Below the pieces are notes generated by a model. That model did no database searches and was not told the DNA's origin. It saw only the letters and a list, made by a program, of their open reading frames with translations. Positions 6,225 through 7,573 of a DNA stretch of 7,573 nucleotides are shown piece after piece. A program made the translations under genes and the position numbers. Source of the DNA: Nitrospirota bacterium. Lineage in GTDB: Bacteria; Nitrospinota_A; UBA7883; JACRGQ01. Position 1 is the stretch's first letter; each line of letters starts with the position of its first letter. The DNA lies in assembly GCA_024275775.1 (NCBI GenBank), contig JAJRYM010000124.1:1-7573 (forward strand). Direction: 5' to 3'.

Positions 6225-6246
6225 TGCCGGGTGGGCGGCACTTTTT
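6223..6246 (+). terminator. Intra-operon intrinsic terminator/attenuator-like hairpin
   Basis: AGTGCCG (6223-6229) pairs perfectly with CGGCACT (6236-6242) across a 6-nt loop, and the T-run 6242-6246 follows directly. It has the form of an intrinsic terminator, with an A-tract before it. It overlaps the stop codon of the adenylation gene and lies just before the carrier gene. A ribosome terminating at TAG would cover the 5' arm, so termination should fall when the upstream gene is well translated. Partial read-through would set the ratio of the two products. Confidence 0.6.
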
Positions 6247-6262
6247 CTGTGAGGCGGAATAT

Positions 6263-6517
6263 ATGGACAATTCTGAAATAAAAAAACAGATAAAGGAATT
6301 TCTGTTGGAGGAGTTTCCCGATCAGGAAGCGGAACTGACCGATGAAGTCGACCTTCTGGATAACTGGTTCGTAGATTCCGTTCGGATAGTGGAAATCATA
6401 CTTTTCATGGAATCCAGGTTTGGCGTTTATCTGAACCGGGCGGATATTCAGGGTTCGAATTTTCAGAACATCGATTCCATAGCCGAACTTGTTCAAAAAC
6501 ATATGAGCCAGGAATAA
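6263..6517 (+). CDS. Acyl/aminoacyl carrier protein (DltC-like)
   Basis: This 84-aa, acidic, helical carrier protein has its ATG at 6263 preceded by GAGG at 6251-6254. An in-frame GTG at 6224 would add 13 residues that look unlike a carrier N terminus (PGGRHFFCE) and would lie inside the hairpin, so I reject it. The 4'-phosphopantetheine attachment Ser39 lies in FVDSVRIVE (36-44), with Asp38 before it as in carrier proteins. The helix after it and 'ESRFGVYLNRADI' match the second half of DltC-like and other ACPs, ending NIDSIAELVQKH. Its likely partner is the adenylation enzyme 39 nt upstream, and it would pass its cargo to the membrane protein encoded next. It needs a phosphopantetheinyl transferase that is not in the window. 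Confidence 0.88.
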   Translation: MDNSEIKKQIKEFLLEEFPDQEAELTDEVDLLDNWFVDSVRIVEIILFMESRFGVYLNRADIQGSNFQNIDSIAELVQKHMSQE

Positions 6518-6529
6518 TTACCTCAGCTC

Positions 6530-7573
6530 ATGGCAAGCCTCTTTCAAAAAAAAGGTCTGACTGACGAGGAAAGGGAAAAAAACAACGGGCATAATCATGT
6601 CGTCGTCCTTTTAGTCGTCGCTGTATTCTTTATCTATATTTACCTCTTCACGCATGCCGCGCAATCGCTCGGCCTGCCTATGCCGGAACAGTTGGCCGGC
6701 CAATCGGGCGTGGAAATCGGGCATGTTTTTGACGCCGACCATAACGTGGATTCGAATATTACAATTTCCTATACAGACAGGTTCGGCTCCAACGACGATG
6801 AGCGGCTAATCTTTTATATTCTGGCCATAGGCGGGTTCCTGCTGGTCTATTACCTGCCCGTTCGCTGGAAGCAAACGACTCTGGCTTGTTGGGCAATCGG
6901 AATGATTCTGATTCTCTACGGCCCGGAAAAAACGGCGGGACTTGTCTGGTCGCACCTGATTGTTTACCTGACGCTCCACCCGAAAAAAGATAACCCTCTA
7001 AGCTGGGGGGCTTTCGCCGGGCTTCTCTGGTGGGCCGGTTTCGGCGGCGGTAACATATTCTGTCTTCCGCTTGCGGTTGTTTCCGGGTTGGTGATTTATC
7101 GGTTCATTCTTTTGCCGTTTATTTTTTCGGGCAGATTCACCGGCGCGCTTCGCAGTGGCGTAACGCAGTTTCCGACGTTATCGGTACTGATCGGACTCCT
7201 TATTGAAACTTCCACCGGCTGGTCGTGGGAAATTCCGATGGGGTTGTTTCTCGCTTTTTGGCATTGGCAACGTCTTATTCTTTACCATATCGATTATAAA
7301 GACGGCCTGGTGCCGGCAAACCTTTCTTTCGGCAGATACCTGGCGGTATTTTTCAACCCGGCGACGATTCCGAGCTGGAACAAGGAAAGCATGATCGGGC
7401 AGGGGTACGCGTATCTCGATAACCTGTTCCTCTGCAAGGATAAAAACAGCATCGCTCTCGACGGAGTTAAACTGATGCTTCTGGCGCTCCTTTACCTCGT
7501 GGCGGGAAGATGGTGCGTATATTTTCTGGTAGATATTTTCGGTTCGTTTCACCTGAACGTATTCGACGCGTCA
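6530..7573 (+). CDS. Polytopic membrane protein, probable MBOAT-like acyltransferase (partial)
   Basis: The ORF starts at ATG 6530, 12 nt after the carrier stop, and is still open at the window end (348 codons seen). No Shine-Dalgarno is close (AGGA lies 16 nt away), which suggests coupling to the carrier gene. A polar N terminus is followed by hydrophobic segments at about 23-42, 93-109, 117-131, 136-149, 160-197 (two), 212-226, 236-253 and 312-338. A hydrophilic loop (about 45-90) follows the first segment and is probably periplasmic. The part around 264-284 (NLSFGRYLAVFFNPATIPSW) resembles the MBOAT stretch before the active site, and the operon order (ligase, carrier, membrane protein) fits DltB. 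The catalytic His would lie beyond the window, so the MBOAT call is not proven. An A8 tract (6546-6553) sits at codons 6-8. Confidence 0.65.
   Translation, partial: MASLFQKKGLTDEEREKNNGHNHVVVLLVVAVFFIYIYLFTHAAQSLGLPMPEQLAGQSGVEIGHVFDADHNVDSNITISYTDRFGSNDDERLIFYILAIGGFLLVYYLPVRWKQTTLACWAIGMILILYGPEKTAGLVWSHLIVYLTLHPKKDNPLSWGAFAGLLWWAGFGGGNIFCLPLAVVSGLVIYRFILLPFIFSGRFTGALRSGVTQFPTLSVLIGLLIETSTGWSWEIPMGLFLAFWHWQRLILYHIDYKDGLVPANLSFGRYLAVFFNPATIPSWNKESMIGQGYAYLDNLFLCKDKNSIALDGVKLMLLALLYLVAGRWCVYFLVDIFGSFHLNVFDAS

Noticed and set aside
6224..6262. GTG start at 6224 for the carrier protein
   Set aside because: It lies within the hairpin and encodes a Gly/Arg/Phe/Cys-rich stretch unlike a carrier N terminus. 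ATG 6263 has a well-spaced GAGG.
1..7573. DGR template repeat, reverse transcriptase, CRISPR array or insertion sequence
   Set aside because: No AAC-rich near-copy of the variable segments, no RT motif, no regularly spaced repeats and no transposase were seen on either strand.

Overview
The window looks like a chromosomal segment of a Gram-negative bacterium of medium GC content. It carries a Sec-secreted protein, a lipoprotein with a clear lipobox, and sigma70-type promoters. The mix of a DUF1566 (Lcl C-terminal) lipoprotein with Ig-like and fibronectin domains and a small secreted 'GIKWG' protein recalls Deltaproteobacteria/Desulfobacterota or Nitrospirota-like genomes. That taxonomic guess is an inference with low confidence.

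Left part (1-3092, + strand): a tRNA-Arg(CCT) with its own extended -10 promoter and encoded CCA; a 158-aa secreted protein of unknown function; a 218-bp intergenic region with two small inverted repeats; then a 736-aa outer-surface-type lipoprotein. The lipoprotein runs: signal peptide with Cys32, a chitobiase-C-terminal-like beta domain, a Big_5 Ig-like domain, an FN3 domain, and two tandem DUF1566 domains. DUF1566 belongs to the C-type-lectin-like folds used as targets by diversity-generating retroelements (DGRs). Both copies end in a stretch of mostly NNY codons that differs strongly between copies and sits between conserved anchors. No reverse transcriptase or template repeat is in the window.

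Middle part (3097-4540, - strand): a two-gene operon convergent with the lipoprotein gene, with stop codons 4 bp apart. The first gene is a membrane-anchored phosphatidylserine-decarboxylase-like proenzyme with the Asp, His and Gly-Ser residues of the pyruvoyl family. The second is a TPR protein that overlaps it by 14 nt and starts at TTG behind a strong Shine-Dalgarno sequence.

Right part (4562-7573, + strand): a good sigma70 promoter (TTTACA-17 bp-TATAAT) drives an operon divergent from the decarboxylase. It encodes an amino-acid-type adenylation enzyme (DltA/NRPS A-domain-like), a stand-alone carrier protein (DltC-like), and the first 348 residues of a polytopic membrane protein that resembles the N-terminal part of an MBOAT acyltransferase (DltB-like) and runs off the window. 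Order and families suggest a Dlt-like route: activate an amino acid, load it on a carrier, transfer it across the membrane to an envelope acceptor. Between the adenylation and carrier genes lies an A8 tract immediately followed by the stop codon and a 7-bp GC-rich hairpin with a T-run. It could act as an intra-operon terminator/attenuator, or as a slippage site that fuses the two proteins.

The best candidates for something new are (i) the Dlt-like cassette in an apparent Gram-negative, divergent from a pyruvoyl lipid decarboxylase, (ii) the A8/hairpin junction, and (iii) the possible hypervariable end of the DUF1566 lipoprotein.
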